Assembly: GCF_004000885.1 (NCBI RefSeq)
Contig: NZ_BIMC01000005.1
Span: forward strand, 186,001 to 250,000
Direction: 5' to 3'
DNA from: Paenibacillus glucanolyticus NBRC 15330
GTDB taxonomy: Bacteria; Bacillota; Bacilli; Paenibacillales; Paenibacillaceae
Length of the DNA stretch: 64,000 bases
Shown here: positions 52,798-62,013 of the stretch, one piece after another
How positions within the stretch are numbered: the stretch's first letter is position 1
Layout: each line of letters starts with the position of its first letter
The notes under the pieces: model-generated
What the model was told of the DNA's origin: nothing
The model's input: only the letters and a program-made list of their open reading frames with translations
Databases searched by the model: none
Made by a program: the position numbers and the translations under genes

Positions 52798-54303
52798 TTA
52801 TCCGCCCTTCTTATTGCCGGCTTGCATTTCTGCCGCAAATCGCATCATTTCCTCGAACTCCTCATCCGATACGGCCTCACCCTGATCGGACTCCAGCGCC
52901 ACCGGGATTTCCGGCTTCACCTTCCCGCCCTTAGCGTATGTACGCGTACGTTGCGTGGTTGCCTTCTGTTTGCCTTTCATCTTGGCTTGATCACGTATAT
53001 ATTGAACAGCTTTCTCGTAGCTGTTAACCTGCTTCAGCAGCATGTTGGAAGCGATCGCTTCCACAAAATTGCGGTTGATCCGCTGCTCGCCGCCTGCGGC
53101 AATAAGCGACATTAAATAATGAATGAGCACGTTGATGACTTCGCCCGGCAGTTTGTAACTCAGATCAATCTTTTCAAAGATATCCAGGAACTGTGCAGGA
53201 ACGGAGCCTGGAAAGAACGTCTGCAGCAGCCGGGTATAGGGTTCGTTGCGAAGCATCATATTATATTGGTGTATATCACATTTCGATTGGAACTGGGCTG
53301 GAACCTCCACATAAAATTCCGTCTGTACCGCATGCTCCTGTACGGGCTCGTCCGGATCGGCTGTCATCTCCTGATGGAGAGCGATCACTTTGCCTGCCGT
53401 AATCTGCCGCTTCTCCTGCATCTTCATTCCTTGACGGAAGTGAAGGCTTGCCTTGTGCTGCAGATCATCCAGCACGACCTCGCCATGCTCGGTAAATATG
53501 CCGTCCTCGTCCAGCAGCCGGCACAAGTCCTGCGTGCTCAGATCGTATTTGCGCACAACGTAATTCACAATGCCCATTTGCTCGTGATCATAGCGGAGCC
53601 GCTCCACAAATACCCGATTGCGGGATTCACGCGGGAAGCGAAGAATGATGTCGGCATAATTCAGGCCATCCCCTTGCGGATTCGGCGGCAGGATGGACTT
53701 ACGCGACACCGCGACCTCCTCCAGCGCTTGCTCCAGCTCATAATCAATAACGTGCGTGTTCAACTCAAAAATATCATAAAAGGGAACCGAAATGTTCTCC
53801 TTGTTTAAGGAAATACCGGACCATTCAAGAGGCTCCTTGCTCCACAGCTCTTCCCTTAGCGACAGGACGGCGAATTTCCCCACCTTGTCCCGAAGCAGCA
53901 GTGTCAGATGCTGTGTGTTGAAGAACTCCGCCGGACTGAGCGGCGCCTGCAGCTCATATTCATATACATGGTCATCCGTTTCCGGGACGAACATCCGACT
54001 TGTCTGCAGTAACCCTACCGCTTCAAGCTTGGAGGTTTGTTCAATGAGATAACGGCGTCCTTTTTCACTAGGATCAAGTCCCAGGGTCAGGAATAATCGT
54101 CGCTGCTGTTCAATGGCCGAATAACCCACCTTCTCCACCGGTACATGGGAAACGAGAAGACGGTAAAGACTGACCGCAAACGCACCAACCATCGGTTGAT
54201 AAATCGAACCAAGCATTTTGTCATCCAGGCCGCTTAAACAGAAGTCACGGTATACGCAGTAACGGTGGTTCTCGGTAAAATGTAAAAAATTAGTCATGCG
54301 CAT
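52798..54303 (-). CDS. dnaB: Replication initiation and membrane attachment protein DnaB
   Basis: A 501-residue protein of the Firmicute DnaB family (not the E. coli helicase). It begins with a winged-helix segment (FTENHRYCVYRDFCLSGLDD) and carries a C-terminal DnaB/DnaD-like helical domain near residues 330-415 (LPGEVINVLIHYLMSLIAAG). It acts with DnaD and DnaI to place the helicase at oriC. ATG 54303 follows GGGGGAG. No nrdR gene is seen just upstream. Confidence 0.92.
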   Translation of the reverse strand: MRMTNFLHFTENHRYCVYRDFCLSGLDDKMLGSIYQPMVGAFAVSLYRLLVSHVPVEKVGYSAIEQQRRLFLTLGLDPSEKGRRYLIEQTSKLEAVGLLQTSRMFVPETDDHVYEYELQAPLSPAEFFNTQHLTLLLRDKVGKFAVLSLREELWSKEPLEWSGISLNKENISVPFYDIFELNTHVIDYELEQALEEVAVSRKSILPPNPQGDGLNYADIILRFPRESRNRVFVERLRYDHEQMGIVNYVVRKYDLSTQDLCRLLDEDGIFTEHGEVVLDDLQHKASLHFRQGMKMQEKRQITAGKVIALHQEMTADPDEPVQEHAVQTEFYVEVPAQFQSKCDIHQYNMMLRNEPYTRLLQTFFPGSVPAQFLDIFEKIDLSYKLPGEVINVLIHYLMSLIAAGGEQRINRNFVEAIASNMLLKQVNSYEKAVQYIRDQAKMKGKQKATTQRTRTYAKGGKVKPEIPVALESDQGEAVSDEEFEEMMRFAAEMQAGNKKGG

Positions 54304-54502
54304 CGTTTATGCTCCCCCTGTCGCCCAAAAATAGACTTCCTCTATTCTATCATAAATCCGAAGATCAGAAGTCGGTTCTTTCGCATCAAAAATTATGGAA
54401 TTCGCATATTCACGCTTTGCATGGTTCCACAAATAAATAAATGACGGCCCCCGGGTATTGAAGAGCCGCCATTAACACTACATTCAATTTGCGCCAAGCG
54501 CA

Positions 54503-54802
54503 CTAAAACATTCTAAAGCCTTTAATACGCAATGTCTTAATGGTCCATCCGCTCAAATAAGCACCGATCAGACCTGCAACCCCCGTTAAGTAATCAACCA
54601 GTTGGAATGATCCGACGTGAGTCCAGAACGACATTTGGCCCCGATCCCACAAGCTGTATACAACGACTGGCAAGATAACAATCACAAACAAAAAGCATGG
54701 AAACCAAGTCGTTTTCATCAACATATTCAGGATAAAACCGATACCGAACATCATGACAAAAAACAAAATCATCAGCACGAGCACAGGAATAAATTGAAGC
54801 AT
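54503..54802 (-). CDS. yuiB: YuiB-like small membrane protein
   Basis: A ~99-residue protein with three to four hydrophobic helices (LVLMILFFVMMFGIGFILNM, PCFLFVIVILPVVVYSLW). The FGIGFILNMLMKTTW segment is that of YuiB in Bacillus, where yuiB lies near yumB. That synteny is kept here (NADH dehydrogenase and yumC follow within 3 kb). The start is uncertain: ATG 54802 or GTG 54817. Function unknown. Confidence 0.7.
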   Translation of the reverse strand: MLQFIPVLVLMILFFVMMFGIGFILNMLMKTTWFPCFLFVIVILPVVVYSLWDRGQMSFWTHVGSFQLVDYLTGVAGLIGAYLSGWTIKTLRIKGFRMF

Positions 54803-55052
54803 GATCGCTGTTTTCACCTCTTCTTTATCACCTACGCATAGCAGCTATTCTACAATATTGCAGCAAGAAACAGCACACCAAGCTTTAGCTAATAGCTAGT
54901 TTACTAAAAATCATGTCACAGATCAACGAACAATCGTGAATACATTGTGTCATCGTTTGCCCTTCCGACCACGCTTACAGTACAATGAAGGGAGTTAATG
55001 CAAGCGGTTATCCGCTTCAATGATAACGAACATAACGTTTAGGAGTGATTAC

Positions 55053-55802
55053 ATGAACGAAGCTGCAATGACGCTGGAGGGCTGGTATGCGCTGCATGAT
55101 TTCCGTACCATCAATTGGCCGGCCTGGAAAGCTGCAGATGAAGAAGTACGCGCTTTTGCGCTGGACGAGCTGAATGCGTTCCTTCAGGAATGGGATGCGA
55201 TCGAAGCCGCTAAGCAAGGCAGCACCGCTGTATATACGATCGTCGGCCAGAAAGCCGATTTTGTATTCATGCATTTGCGCGAGACGCTAGAAGATCTAAA
55301 CGCGATAGAGAATGCCTTTAACAAAACGACGTTTGCGCAGTTCACCACCAAGGCTTATTCCTATGTAAGCATTGTTGAGCTGAGCAACTATCTGGCCGGC
55401 TCTTCCGATGAGGATCCGATGCAGAATCCGCATGTTATCGCTCGTCTGAAGCCAGCCCTACCTAAATCGAAGCATATTTGCTTCTATCCGATGAACAAAA
55501 AGCGAGACTTGTCGGACAACTGGTACATGCTGAGCATGGATGACCGTAAATCCATGATGAAGAGCCATGGGATGATTGGCCGCGGCTACGCAGGCAAAGT
55601 AAAACAAATCATTACCGGTTCTGTTGGACTCGACGATTGGGAATGGGGCGTAACGCTGTTCAGCGATGAAGCCCTTCAGTTCAAAAAACTCGTGTATGAA
55701 ATGAGATTTGACGAAGTGAGTGCACGTTTTGGCGAGTTCGGTCCTTTCTATGTCGGCAACCTGCTTGACCAGGCTTCATTTACCGATTTGATGAAGGTAT
55801 AA
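55053..55802 (+). CDS. hemQ: Coproheme decarboxylase HemQ
   Basis: A 249-residue member of the chlorite-dismutase-like family. Tyr145 in [10 protein letters not shown] is the catalytic tyrosine that takes part in the oxidative decarboxylation, and His172 in [13 protein letters not shown] is the proximal heme ligand; both positions match Gram-positive HemQ. ATG 55053 follows AGGAGTGA. It performs the last step of the coproporphyrin-dependent heme pathway. It stands alone here. Confidence 0.95.
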   Translation: MNEAAMTLEGWYALHDFRTINWPAWKAADEEVRAFALDELNAFLQEWDAIEAAKQGSTAVYTIVGQKADFVFMHLRETLEDLNAIENAFNKTTFAQFTTKAYSYVSIVELSNYLAGSSDEDPMQNPHVIARLKPALPKSKHICFYPMNKKRDLSDNWYMLSMDDRKSMMKSHGMIGRGYAGKVKQIITGSVGLDDWEWGVTLFSDEALQFKKLVYEMRFDEVSARFGEFGPFYVGNLLDQASFTDLMKV

Positions 55803-55919
55803 TTCCTTCTAACACATAGATAACATGTACAAAATAACCCCACAAAGTGGAGCCTATGCTACGATGTTTATTCCAAATACTTTGCGGGGACCCCAAAAAA
55901 CTTATAAATTCTAATATGT

Positions 55920-55958
55920 CAAAAAAGGGATGCTCTCTAATTCAGGAGAGCATCCCTT
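55920..55958 (-). terminator. Terminator of the NADH dehydrogenase operon
   Basis: On the minus strand AAGGGATGCTCTC pairs with GAGAGCATCCCTT perfectly (13 bases), followed by TTTTTT. Confidence 0.9.
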
Positions 55959-55960
55959 CT

Positions 55961-56224
55961 TCATTCATTATCGTCTTCCTCATCTTGTTCTTGCTTGCGC
56001 AAGGTTTCAAGATATTCCGCTGTCGCCCGGTCGCGGGCACGTCCTTTATCCTTTAGCCGCTCGATGGCAGGAAGAATAAGAATGTCGACTTCCTGCTGAA
56101 TCGTATACGCAAGATCGTATTGATCTTGCGACTCCAGATAGGAGCCAACCTCCATTAAGGCGTTGTAACGATCCAGCTCATCTCTTGTGAGCAGCCCCCG
56201 TACTTGAACGCTGCAGTGTCTCAT
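55961..56224 (-). CDS. Hypothetical protein coupled to NADH dehydrogenase
   Basis: An 87-residue acidic, helical protein (MRHCSVQVRGLLTRDELDRY, TLRKQEQDEEDDNE at the end). It starts one base after the ndh stop (TAAATG) and is therefore translationally coupled. The upstream gene's ribosome reaches it directly. The N-terminal segment resembles a short zinc-less helical bundle, but no family is recognised. A role linked to the dehydrogenase is inferred only from the operon. Confidence 0.65.
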   Translation of the reverse strand: MRHCSVQVRGLLTRDELDRYNALMEVGSYLESQDQYDLAYTIQQEVDILILPAIERLKDKGRARDRATAEYLETLRKQEQDEEDDNE

Positions 56225-57418
56225 TTACAGAAACCTACCTTTTTTCAGGACGAGCGGAATCCCCCCGATAATAAAGAGGTAGCGGAGATCAACCAATTTT
56301 TTCAGCTGAGCCGCTTTCCAGCCCTGATATTTCTTATCCCCGACAACAGCAATGCCTTCACCTCGGCCGAGGGAGGCTACCGTGCCTTTATTACTGAACT
56401 CGAACTTGCGCATTGACTTGTCCCTAATCGCCGCAACGATATTCTGGGCGCAGCATACGCCCTGCTGCATCGCCATCTGGGCAGTCGGCGGATAAGGACG
56501 GCCTTCCTCATTAAAAATCAGGGAGTTATCGCCGATAATATAAATATTCTCGTACCCGGGAGCACGCAGATATTCATCGACCTTCACGCGGCCTCTCATC
56601 GTTTCGAAGCCTGCTGCTTCAACCAAGCGATTGCCGCGGATACCGCCGGTCCATACCACCGTTGCCGCTCTGATCTCTTCGCCGTTGTTCAGCACGACGC
56701 CGCCCGGCAGGCATTCCTTGATGGCAATGCCCATTTTGAAGGTTACGCCCTTCTTCTCAAGAACGTTCATGGCGTACTCCACCAGCTCCGGTGCAAATCC
56801 CGGAAGAGCAGCTGGCGCGGCTTCTACGTTATAGATATTCACCAGTGTCGGATCGACATCATATTCCTTGCACAATCTCGGAATGCGGTCCGCCAGCTCG
56901 GCTACAAACTCGATGCCGCTGAAACCTGCCCCGCCCACAACAAAGTTAATGCGCTCTTGCGGTCTGCGCTCATTCTTATATAAAGCAAATTGATACTCAA
57001 TATGCTCACGAATCAATCGGACCGAGTTGATGCTTCGGATGGTCATCGCATGCTCGGCGAGCCCTGGAATACCAAAGGTTTCCGGTTCCCCTCCAAGCCC
57101 GATGACTAGGTAGTCATAAGATAAAGTGCCATCTTCAAGAATCACCTTCTTGTCGTGAAGACGGATCTCCTGCACCGAGGATTTGACCAGATCGATTTTA
57201 AACTCGTCAATTAGCTTCGAAATGGATACCCGGGTGTTCTCAATGCTGTCTGTTCCTGCTGCCGGCATATGCAAATGCGTTGTAATATAATGATAATCAT
57301 GGCGATTCACCAATGTAACATCGGCCTCATTATAATTCAGCTCTTTTTGCAGCCGCTGCGCTGTCAATATGCCCCCGTAACCCGCGCCAAGGATTACGAT
57401 CTTCGGTATGCTGCTCAT
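56225..57418 (-). CDS. yumB: Type II NADH:quinone oxidoreductase (YumB-like)
   Basis: A 397-residue FAD-dependent enzyme with GAGYGG at the N-terminus, a second NADH-binding GGAGFSG, and TGGIRG and DNSLIFNEEGRPYPPTAQMA FAD segments near the C-terminus. It oxidises NADH and passes electrons to menaquinone without proton pumping. It starts at ATG 57418 behind AAGGAG. In Bacillus this gene sits close to yuiB and yumC, as here. It heads an operon with an acidic small protein. Confidence 0.9.
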   Translation of the reverse strand: MSSIPKIVILGAGYGGILTAQRLQKELNYNEADVTLVNRHDYHYITTHLHMPAAGTDSIENTRVSISKLIDEFKIDLVKSSVQEIRLHDKKVILEDGTLSYDYLVIGLGGEPETFGIPGLAEHAMTIRSINSVRLIREHIEYQFALYKNERRPQERINFVVGGAGFSGIEFVAELADRIPRLCKEYDVDPTLVNIYNVEAAPAALPGFAPELVEYAMNVLEKKGVTFKMGIAIKECLPGGVVLNNGEEIRAATVVWTGGIRGNRLVEAAGFETMRGRVKVDEYLRAPGYENIYIIGDNSLIFNEEGRPYPPTAQMAMQQGVCCAQNIVAAIRDKSMRKFEFSNKGTVASLGRGEGIAVVGDKKYQGWKAAQLKKLVDLRYLFIIGGIPLVLKKGRFL

Positions 57419-57896
57419 TCTACTGCTCCTTCCAGCTTACTCTTTATATATACAGTATGGTACACATGTTAACATTCTGTGAATTACACCCAAAAAAAGA
57501 GAAGAGCCCTTATCAGAGCCCGTTTCATCATTTGACCTGATTATCCATTTTTGTTCAAAAACAGCTGTCATTCTGCGGTTTCCGTACAGTTGCTACTATT
57601 ATCAAAATATATTGCAACCCTGTAATGAACACAAGTTATCACGTTAATCATATGCATAAACCATGCAAATATCAAGATTTTTTTTGCCATTTAATATGCA
57701 AATTTATCCACCATTTTTACCCTGACATACTAAGTAAGCGCAAACATTCCAATGTTAGGTATTTTAGCTCAATTCTCGTCTTTTCATGCTGGTTCGGGGC
57801 GATTATAATAGGTAAGGAATTCATGAATCAGCTTAATCCAGGCAAGAACGTCTGTCTGATTCGAATATAATCTCATTTTATGGAGGTGCTTACCGC
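57419..57896. other. Intergenic region between yumB and yumC
   Basis: A 478-base AT-rich region. Near the right end is the yumC promoter at 57781-57809. A hairpin-like sequence (CCCTTATCAGAGCCCG) lies near 57510. No gene with a ribosome binding site was found. Confidence 0.4.
57781..57809 (+). promoter_or_regulatory. SigA-type promoter of yumC
   Basis: TTTTCA (57781-57786), 17-base spacer, TATAAT (57804-57809). The -10 is perfect, the -35 matches four of six positions. It lies 88 bases before the ATG. Confidence 0.5.
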
Positions 57897-58898
57897 ATGA
57901 CAACGATGCCACAAGACAACAACATGACGGATCTTTTGATTATCGGTGGCGGACCTGCCGGCATGTTTGCTGCTTTTTACGGCGGAATGCGCCAAGCTTC
58001 GGTAAAACTTATCGAGAGCATGCCTCAACTCGGAGGTCAACTGGCTGCGCTGTATCCGGAAAAATATATTTATGACGTAGCAGGCTTTCCGAAAGTGACC
58101 GCTCAGGAGCTTGTGAACAATCTGTCCACACAAATGGAGCTCTTTCAAACGGATATTCGTCTTGAAGAAAAAGTCCAGGCTGTGGAAAAGCTCGAGGAAC
58201 GTCATTTTGTCGTGAAAACCGATCTGGGTGAACACCATGCCAAAGCCGTGATTATCACAGCAGGTGTAGGTGCGTTCCAACCCCGTCGTCTGGAAGTTGA
58301 AGGTGCCGAGAAATACGAGAAGAGCAACCTTCATTATTTCGTGAACGATCTCAGCCGCTTCAAGGGCAAGAAGGTTCTCATTAGCGGCGGCGGCGATTCC
58401 GCCGTGGACTGGGCACTCATGATCGAACCCATTGCAGAGCAAGTCACCCTGGTTCACCGACGCGACAAGTTCCGTGCTCACGAGCATAGTGTCGAGCAGC
58501 TGCTGGCGTCCAAGGTGAACATCATTACACCAACAGAAATCACCGAATTGTTTGGTGAGGAAGCCATCTCCAAGGTTACCCTTTCCCATATCAAGACCAA
58601 GGAAACGCAGGAGATTGAAGTGGACGATGTGATTGTCAACTTCGGATTTGTCTCTTCCCTCGGTCCAATCTCCGAATGGGGCATTGCGATTGAAAGCAAC
58701 TCCATCGTTGTGGATTCCCGCATGGAAACCAGTATTCCCGGAATTTTTGCGGCCGGTGATATCACCACCTATCCGGGCAAGGTTAAACTGATCGCCGTCG
58801 GATTTGGTGAAGCGCCAACCGCTGTGAATAACGCCAAGGTATACTTTGATCCGGAGGCCAGACTCGCTCCGGGCCACAGCAGTAACATGAAATTATAA
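57897..58898 (+). CDS. yumC: Ferredoxin--NADP reductase (YumC type)
   Basis: A 333-residue thioredoxin-reductase-like flavoprotein with GGGPAGM (FAD), [10 protein letters not shown] (NADPH) and [14 protein letters not shown] (second FAD). It lacks the CxxC redox pair of thioredoxin reductase, which marks the YumC class. It provides reduced ferredoxin or accepts electrons from it. ATG 57897 follows GGAGGTG. The strong antisense frame over it is a shadow. Confidence 0.95.
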   Translation: MTTMPQDNNMTDLLIIGGGPAGMFAAFYGGMRQASVKLIESMPQLGGQLAALYPEKYIYDVAGFPKVTAQELVNNLSTQMELFQTDIRLEEKVQAVEKLEERHFVVKTDLGEHHAKAVIITAGVGAFQPRRLEVEGAEKYEKSNLHYFVNDLSRFKGKKVLISGGGDSAVDWALMIEPIAEQVTLVHRRDKFRAHEHSVEQLLASKVNIITPTEITELFGEEAISKVTLSHIKTKETQEIEVDDVIVNFGFVSSLGPISEWGIAIESNSIVVDSRMETSIPGIFAAGDITTYPGKVKLIAVGFGEAPTAVNNAKVYFDPEARLAPGHSSNMKL

Positions 58899-58936
58899 GG
58901 TACATGACTTCGACTTCATATAGAACGTTATTATAG

Positions 58937-58997
58937 AAAAAAAGGTATCTTCGTTCTGAAGGGCTTAAGCCCGGCCCAGAATCGAAGATACCTTTTC
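58937..58997 (+). terminator. Terminator of yumC
   Basis: AAAAGGTATCTTCG and CGAAGATACCTTTT form a 14-base outer stem, with an inner TTCTG/CAGAA and GGGCTTAAGCCC hairpin. It ends in TTTTC. Confidence 0.85.
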
Positions 58998-59092
58998 TAT
59001 TTCGTCAAAGCCTATGTAGAACTTGGTTGAAAGCTCCCACATTATATACGTATCATGTCGTAAGTTATCTGCTCTATATACGAAAAATCTGA

Positions 59093-59236
59093 TTAATGCA
59101 GGATGCTGCCGGAATCGGTGTCCAAGTTCCGTTTATGAATTTCAGCTAATAGTAGAGTGATGAACTCTCGCTCCAACTTCAATTCAACAGCCATATGATA
59201 GGAATCGAGAAGCATCTCATCCGTCAACATAGCCAT
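59093..59236 (-). CDS. sda: Sporulation checkpoint protein Sda
   Basis: A 47-residue protein starting at ATG 59236 behind GTGAGAGGG (59230 is an in-frame alternative): MAMLTDEMLLDSYHMAVELK, LEREFITLLLAEIHKRNLDT, DSGSILH. It aligns residue by residue with B. subtilis Sda (L-S-D-E-L-L, S-Y, A-x-E, L-x-R-x-F-I, E-I-x-x-R). Sda is a helical hairpin that binds the sporulation kinase KinA and blocks entry into sporulation when replication is disturbed. A DnaA-box cluster lies directly upstream, as in Bacillus, where DnaA controls sda. Confidence 0.85.
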   Translation of the reverse strand: MAMLTDEMLLDSYHMAVELKLEREFITLLLAEIHKRNLDTDSGSILH

Positions 59237-59308
59237 CCCTCTCACACCCCTTCCTCAAATTTCCTGAATCTATCATATCAGACATACTAAAGCGGAACAA
59301 CTGTTCGC

Positions 59309-59408
59309 TTATCCACAGCCTTCTGTGGAAATCCTGTGTATAATTTGTTGGTAAGTGTAAAAAACAGGGTCATATCAAAGTGGATTATGGGGATAAATGT
59401 TATACACA
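59309..59408. promoter_or_regulatory. Cluster of DnaA boxes upstream of sda
   Basis: Three perfect TTATnCACA sites: 59309-59317 (TTATCCACA, plus), 59335-59343 (minus, TTATACACA) and 59400-59408 (TTATACACA, plus). Weaker sites: 59388-59396 (minus, TTATCCCCA, one mismatch) and 59324-59332 (minus, ATTTCCACA, two mismatches). They lie 73-172 bases before the sda start, over the presumed promoter. This is the arrangement known for the DnaA-regulated sda promoter in Bacillus. Confidence 0.85.
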
Positions 59409-59534
59409 GGATTTGGAACAACTCTACTATAAAAAAAAATAATCAATTATTATATCGGAAACTTGTGGTTATTTTTTAATTACCCTATTAAAAAATCATA
59501 TAAACGAATATCAGGGGGAATAACGAACAAAAAA

Positions 59535-60197
59535 TCAGCTTGGTCTTGTATTAACTTCCAAAATCCAAATCTTCCCTTCGTTGTCCAGACCGTAATCAAA
59601 CCCCAGTTCCCCGATTCCCGGAAAGCGTGATTCCATTATTGAAATACACTGCCTGGTTACACGACGCATTTCATTTCGCTTTTCCCTTGCATTGATATGG
59701 GGCAGCGACAACCGAAGCGCGTGGCGACACCGAAGCAGCGTTCCCCCTTTGCAAATATTCGTAACAAACAGCCCCGGGCTGGCGAGCCGCCCAAGCATTG
59801 CTCTGAACTCCCATCTCCCTCTCTCCTTAACCACCTTCACCCGGTAATCCAGTGGACGCCCATGGATTTTAGCCAAATGAATGCCCTGCTGAATCATGTA
59901 ACGCCGTTTAAGTTTCATTCTGCCCAGTACCTGCAACAGGGAATTCAATGTATCTGCATGAACCGTACGTCTCTTATGGGTTACCAGGTACCCCGTCCCG
60001 TCTTTCTGTATTCGGATGACTCCGTTACCACCGGTACCTACAATCGGCTTGATCACGACCATTTCGTGTTCCGCCAGCATTGAGACCAGGGTATCCCCTC
60101 CATACGACTCGGTAGCCGGAATGTAGGGAGCAACCTGCGGATCGGTCAGCAGTGCCTCCGTCTTTAGCCACTTGCTGGCCAGCTGTCTTCCCGCCAT
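59535..60197 (-). CDS. YheC/YheD-family endospore coat-associated ATP-grasp protein
   Basis: A 220-residue protein starting at ATG 60197 behind AAGGAGG. It has the ATP-grasp features of the family: a Lys in VVIKPIVGTGGNGVIRI, LDYRVKVVKE and the metal-binding ILEVNTRPS at the end. Bacillus YheC/YheD are spore coat-associated. It is shorter than the ~360-450-residue members, lacking the N-terminal part and ending right after EVNTRPS. It may be a natural short form. Function unproven. Confidence 0.8.
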   Translation of the reverse strand: MAGRQLASKWLKTEALLTDPQVAPYIPATESYGGDTLVSMLAEHEMVVIKPIVGTGGNGVIRIQKDGTGYLVTHKRRTVHADTLNSLLQVLGRMKLKRRYMIQQGIHLAKIHGRPLDYRVKVVKERGRWEFRAMLGRLASPGLFVTNICKGGTLLRCRHALRLSLPHINAREKRNEMRRVTRQCISIMESRFPGIGELGFDYGLDNEGKIWILEVNTRPS

Positions 60198-60420
60198 GCT
60201 GCTTTCGCCTCCTTTTATTCATGACATACGTTATTCTATTCCCGTATCCGCGCTTTTTCTTGGATGATTGTCCGTGAGAGTATGCCTAATAATTTGTCTA
60301 TCCGGTGTTGTCGCGATGGCTTCCCTTTCCAAATGATGTGATCTATCGTATAGTAAGAAAAGAGCTTTGTCCGTAATAAATCCATCACGCTTGGATAACG
60401 ATAAAGGAGGCTTTGTCACC

Positions 60421-60630
60421 TTGGCAGAGTTGTTTGAAGTATTGTACTGGATTGCCATTGTCGGCATGTCCGTTGCCCTTGCAGCCATCACCGTTCTTAT
60501 CTTTGTCATGGGCTTCAAGTTCATCAAAGACAAGCGCCGGGTACTCGGAGCGGGCTGTATCGTCTTTTCGCTTGTGGCAGCCGGTATGATTGTGCTGATG
60601 CTGAACGACACCTTCTTCTTCCCGGTATGA
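60421..60630 (+). CDS. Small two-helix membrane protein
   Basis: A 69-residue protein starting at TTG 60421, with AAGGAGG ten bases upstream; an earlier in-frame ATG at 60367 has no ribosome binding site. It has two hydrophobic helices (VLYWIAIVGMSVALAAITVL, GAGCIVFSLVAAGMIVLML) separated by a basic loop (KFIKDKRRV). No family is recognised with certainty. A strong terminator follows. Confidence 0.6.
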   Translation: MAELFEVLYWIAIVGMSVALAAITVLIFVMGFKFIKDKRRVLGAGCIVFSLVAAGMIVLMLNDTFFFPV

Positions 60631-60649
60631 TCGGTTAAGGAGAACATAA

Positions 60650-60695
60650 AAAAATGCAGCTTACCACCTCTATGTCGGGCGGGCTGCATTTTTTT
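60650..60695 (+). terminator. Terminator after the small membrane protein gene
   Basis: ATGCAGC and GCTGCAT form a stem around a 22-base loop, followed by TTTTTTT (60689-60695). Confidence 0.85.
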
Positions 60696-60768
60696 GTTAT
60701 GTGCCTCTGAATTATGGCCTGAGTTTCTTCTTCATCTATATATATGTAGGAAGCGGCAGGTGTTACAC

Positions 60769-60806
60769 AAAAAAAGACCGCTGCGACGAGAAACGTCGCA
60801 GCGGTC
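60769..60806 (-). terminator. Orphan minus-strand terminator at the islet edge
   Basis: GACCGCTGCGACG and CGTCGCAGCGGTC form a perfect 13-base stem with a five-base loop; on the minus strand TTTTTTT follows (60775-60769). No minus-strand gene ends here: to the right is a plus-strand gene. It marks the remains of a lost gene or protects core genes from islet transcription. Confidence 0.85.
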
Positions 60807-60899
60807 CTATTCTCATTGGATGTTACCGTAATAGTTTCATCAGCCTTCTCAATTACAATTGCCTCAAAAAGAGTCCACTGAAAACACAGGAGGTATAAA

Positions 60900-61451
60900 A
60901 TGTTACAAAAGAAAACGTCATTAATCTTAACAGCTATTATTTCGTTAGTATTATTGTTCTCCTCAAGTGTATACGCTTACGTATCTTTAAAAACTGGGTA
61001 TTTGTCACCAAGTATAAGGTTTGCCCCCCAGGGTTTACCTTCACAGTATGAATCGGCCCTCATCAGCGCTGCGGCTTCTTGGAATGCGGCTTCTACTAAA
61101 GTGTATATTAGCCGAGATGCTAACGCTGATAATACTGTTATAATGGGTAATTTATCCGATACTCAAATTTTTGGAAGCTACACGCCACAGTTTTTAGATA
61201 GACATGGTCAAGCTTCTCAATTTCAGATTTGGATCAACCAAACTGCAGTAGTTAATCAAACAACTCTAGGGAAGGATTTTTGGAATGTTGCTCAGAGTAT
61301 ATTCGCTCATGAATTGGGCCATGCATTGCATATAGGTGACCTCAGATCAGGCGATGTACTAATGAATCAGCTTAGAGATCGAAATAAAATAGTTAAACCT
61401 CAACCAGATGATATTAATGGTGTAAACGCTTATGTTTACCCTAAACAATAA
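60900..61451 (+). CDS. Secreted metzincin-like metalloprotease
   Basis: A 183-residue protein starting at ATG 60900 behind AGGAGGT, with a signal peptide (KKTSLILTAIISLVLLFSSS, cut near VYA). The zinc motif HELGHALHIGD (His137, Glu138, His141, Asp147) fits HExxHxxxxxD, where the third ligand is Asp as in snapalysin; the family Gly at the eighth place is His. A Met-turn candidate VLMN follows (Met155). It should be a small secreted protease. The segment is more AT-rich than the core genes. Confidence 0.7.
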   Translation: MLQKKTSLILTAIISLVLLFSSSVYAYVSLKTGYLSPSIRFAPQGLPSQYESALISAAASWNAASTKVYISRDANADNTVIMGNLSDTQIFGSYTPQFLDRHGQASQFQIWINQTAVVNQTTLGKDFWNVAQSIFAHELGHALHIGDLRSGDVLMNQLRDRNKIVKPQPDDINGVNAYVYPKQ

Positions 61452-61467
61452 GAATGGGGGAGAATCC

Positions 61468-61650
61468 ATGAAAAAACAAACTATGAGATTTCGGAGGGGT
61501 CACGCGTCAGAGGCATGCGGCAGGAAAATCGCGCAAACTCACAATAAATCACAACGTATAAATCGCCCTTCCGTAGATCCGCTCATTTTCGACCGTAATC
61601 TGCTAATGTCGTCCGTGTCGTTAGGACCGCAATATTCCGACTATTTGTAA
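61468..61650 (+). pseudogene. Truncated or chimeric ORF after the metzincin gene
   Basis: A 60-codon frame starting at ATG 61468 behind GGGGGAG, reading MKKQTMRFRRGHASEACGRK and then ending at a stop in a region of unlike composition. The beginning (MKKQTM) resembles the start of a secreted or membrane gene, but the rest lacks coding character. The sequence changes to more GC-rich, repeat-poor DNA near 61500, so I infer that a gene was cut by a rearrangement. A random frame is the alternative. Confidence 0.35.
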
Positions 61651-62013
61651 CGCTGCGTAAACGTGCTCAATCCAAGAACCGGAAGAGAAACGATCAGAAC
61701 AAGCAAGATACTTCGTTAGGCAGTATAATTTGCTTGATCCCGGCGGCTTACGGAACGATGTTTCGATCTAGGAGAAAAATGTGCATTGGAGTGTTGATTC
61801 AGTCATACAACGAGGGGAAACCTAATAATCATGAGTCGTTAAAACTACACGAACTAAGGATCGGATGAGAGATACAGGACACGTAATTCTTTGCCGAAGC
61901 AAAGGTATAGTGAACAATAGTGAAAATTAAAAATTATAAATTTATACTGATCTGTGAAATAATATCAATTAGAATGGAAGTAGGTCCTTATACCTCAAGA
62001 GGGGAGGAAGATA
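61651..62013. other. Non-coding or remnant stretch within the islet
   Basis: A 363-base stretch without a gene that has a start and ribosome binding site. One frame stays open for about 75 codons (61648-61868, frame of CTGCGTAAACGT) but no start fits. It could be a decayed gene. The last 80 bases are AT-rich and probably carry the promoter of the next gene. Confidence 0.35.

Noticed and set aside
57873..58877. 334-codon minus-strand frame opposite yumC
   Set aside because: Antisense shadow of an intact reductase gene.
59309..59408. Chromosome origin of replication
   Set aside because: DnaA boxes are present but there is no dnaA/dnaN gene, no AT-rich unwinding element of origin type was established, and an sda promoter explains them.
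61432..62013. Attachment site or complete mobile gene behind the metzincin
   Set aside because: GAGGGGTCA occurs near 61495 and near the window end, but a nine-base match this short is not evidence for att sites, and no intact gene is present.
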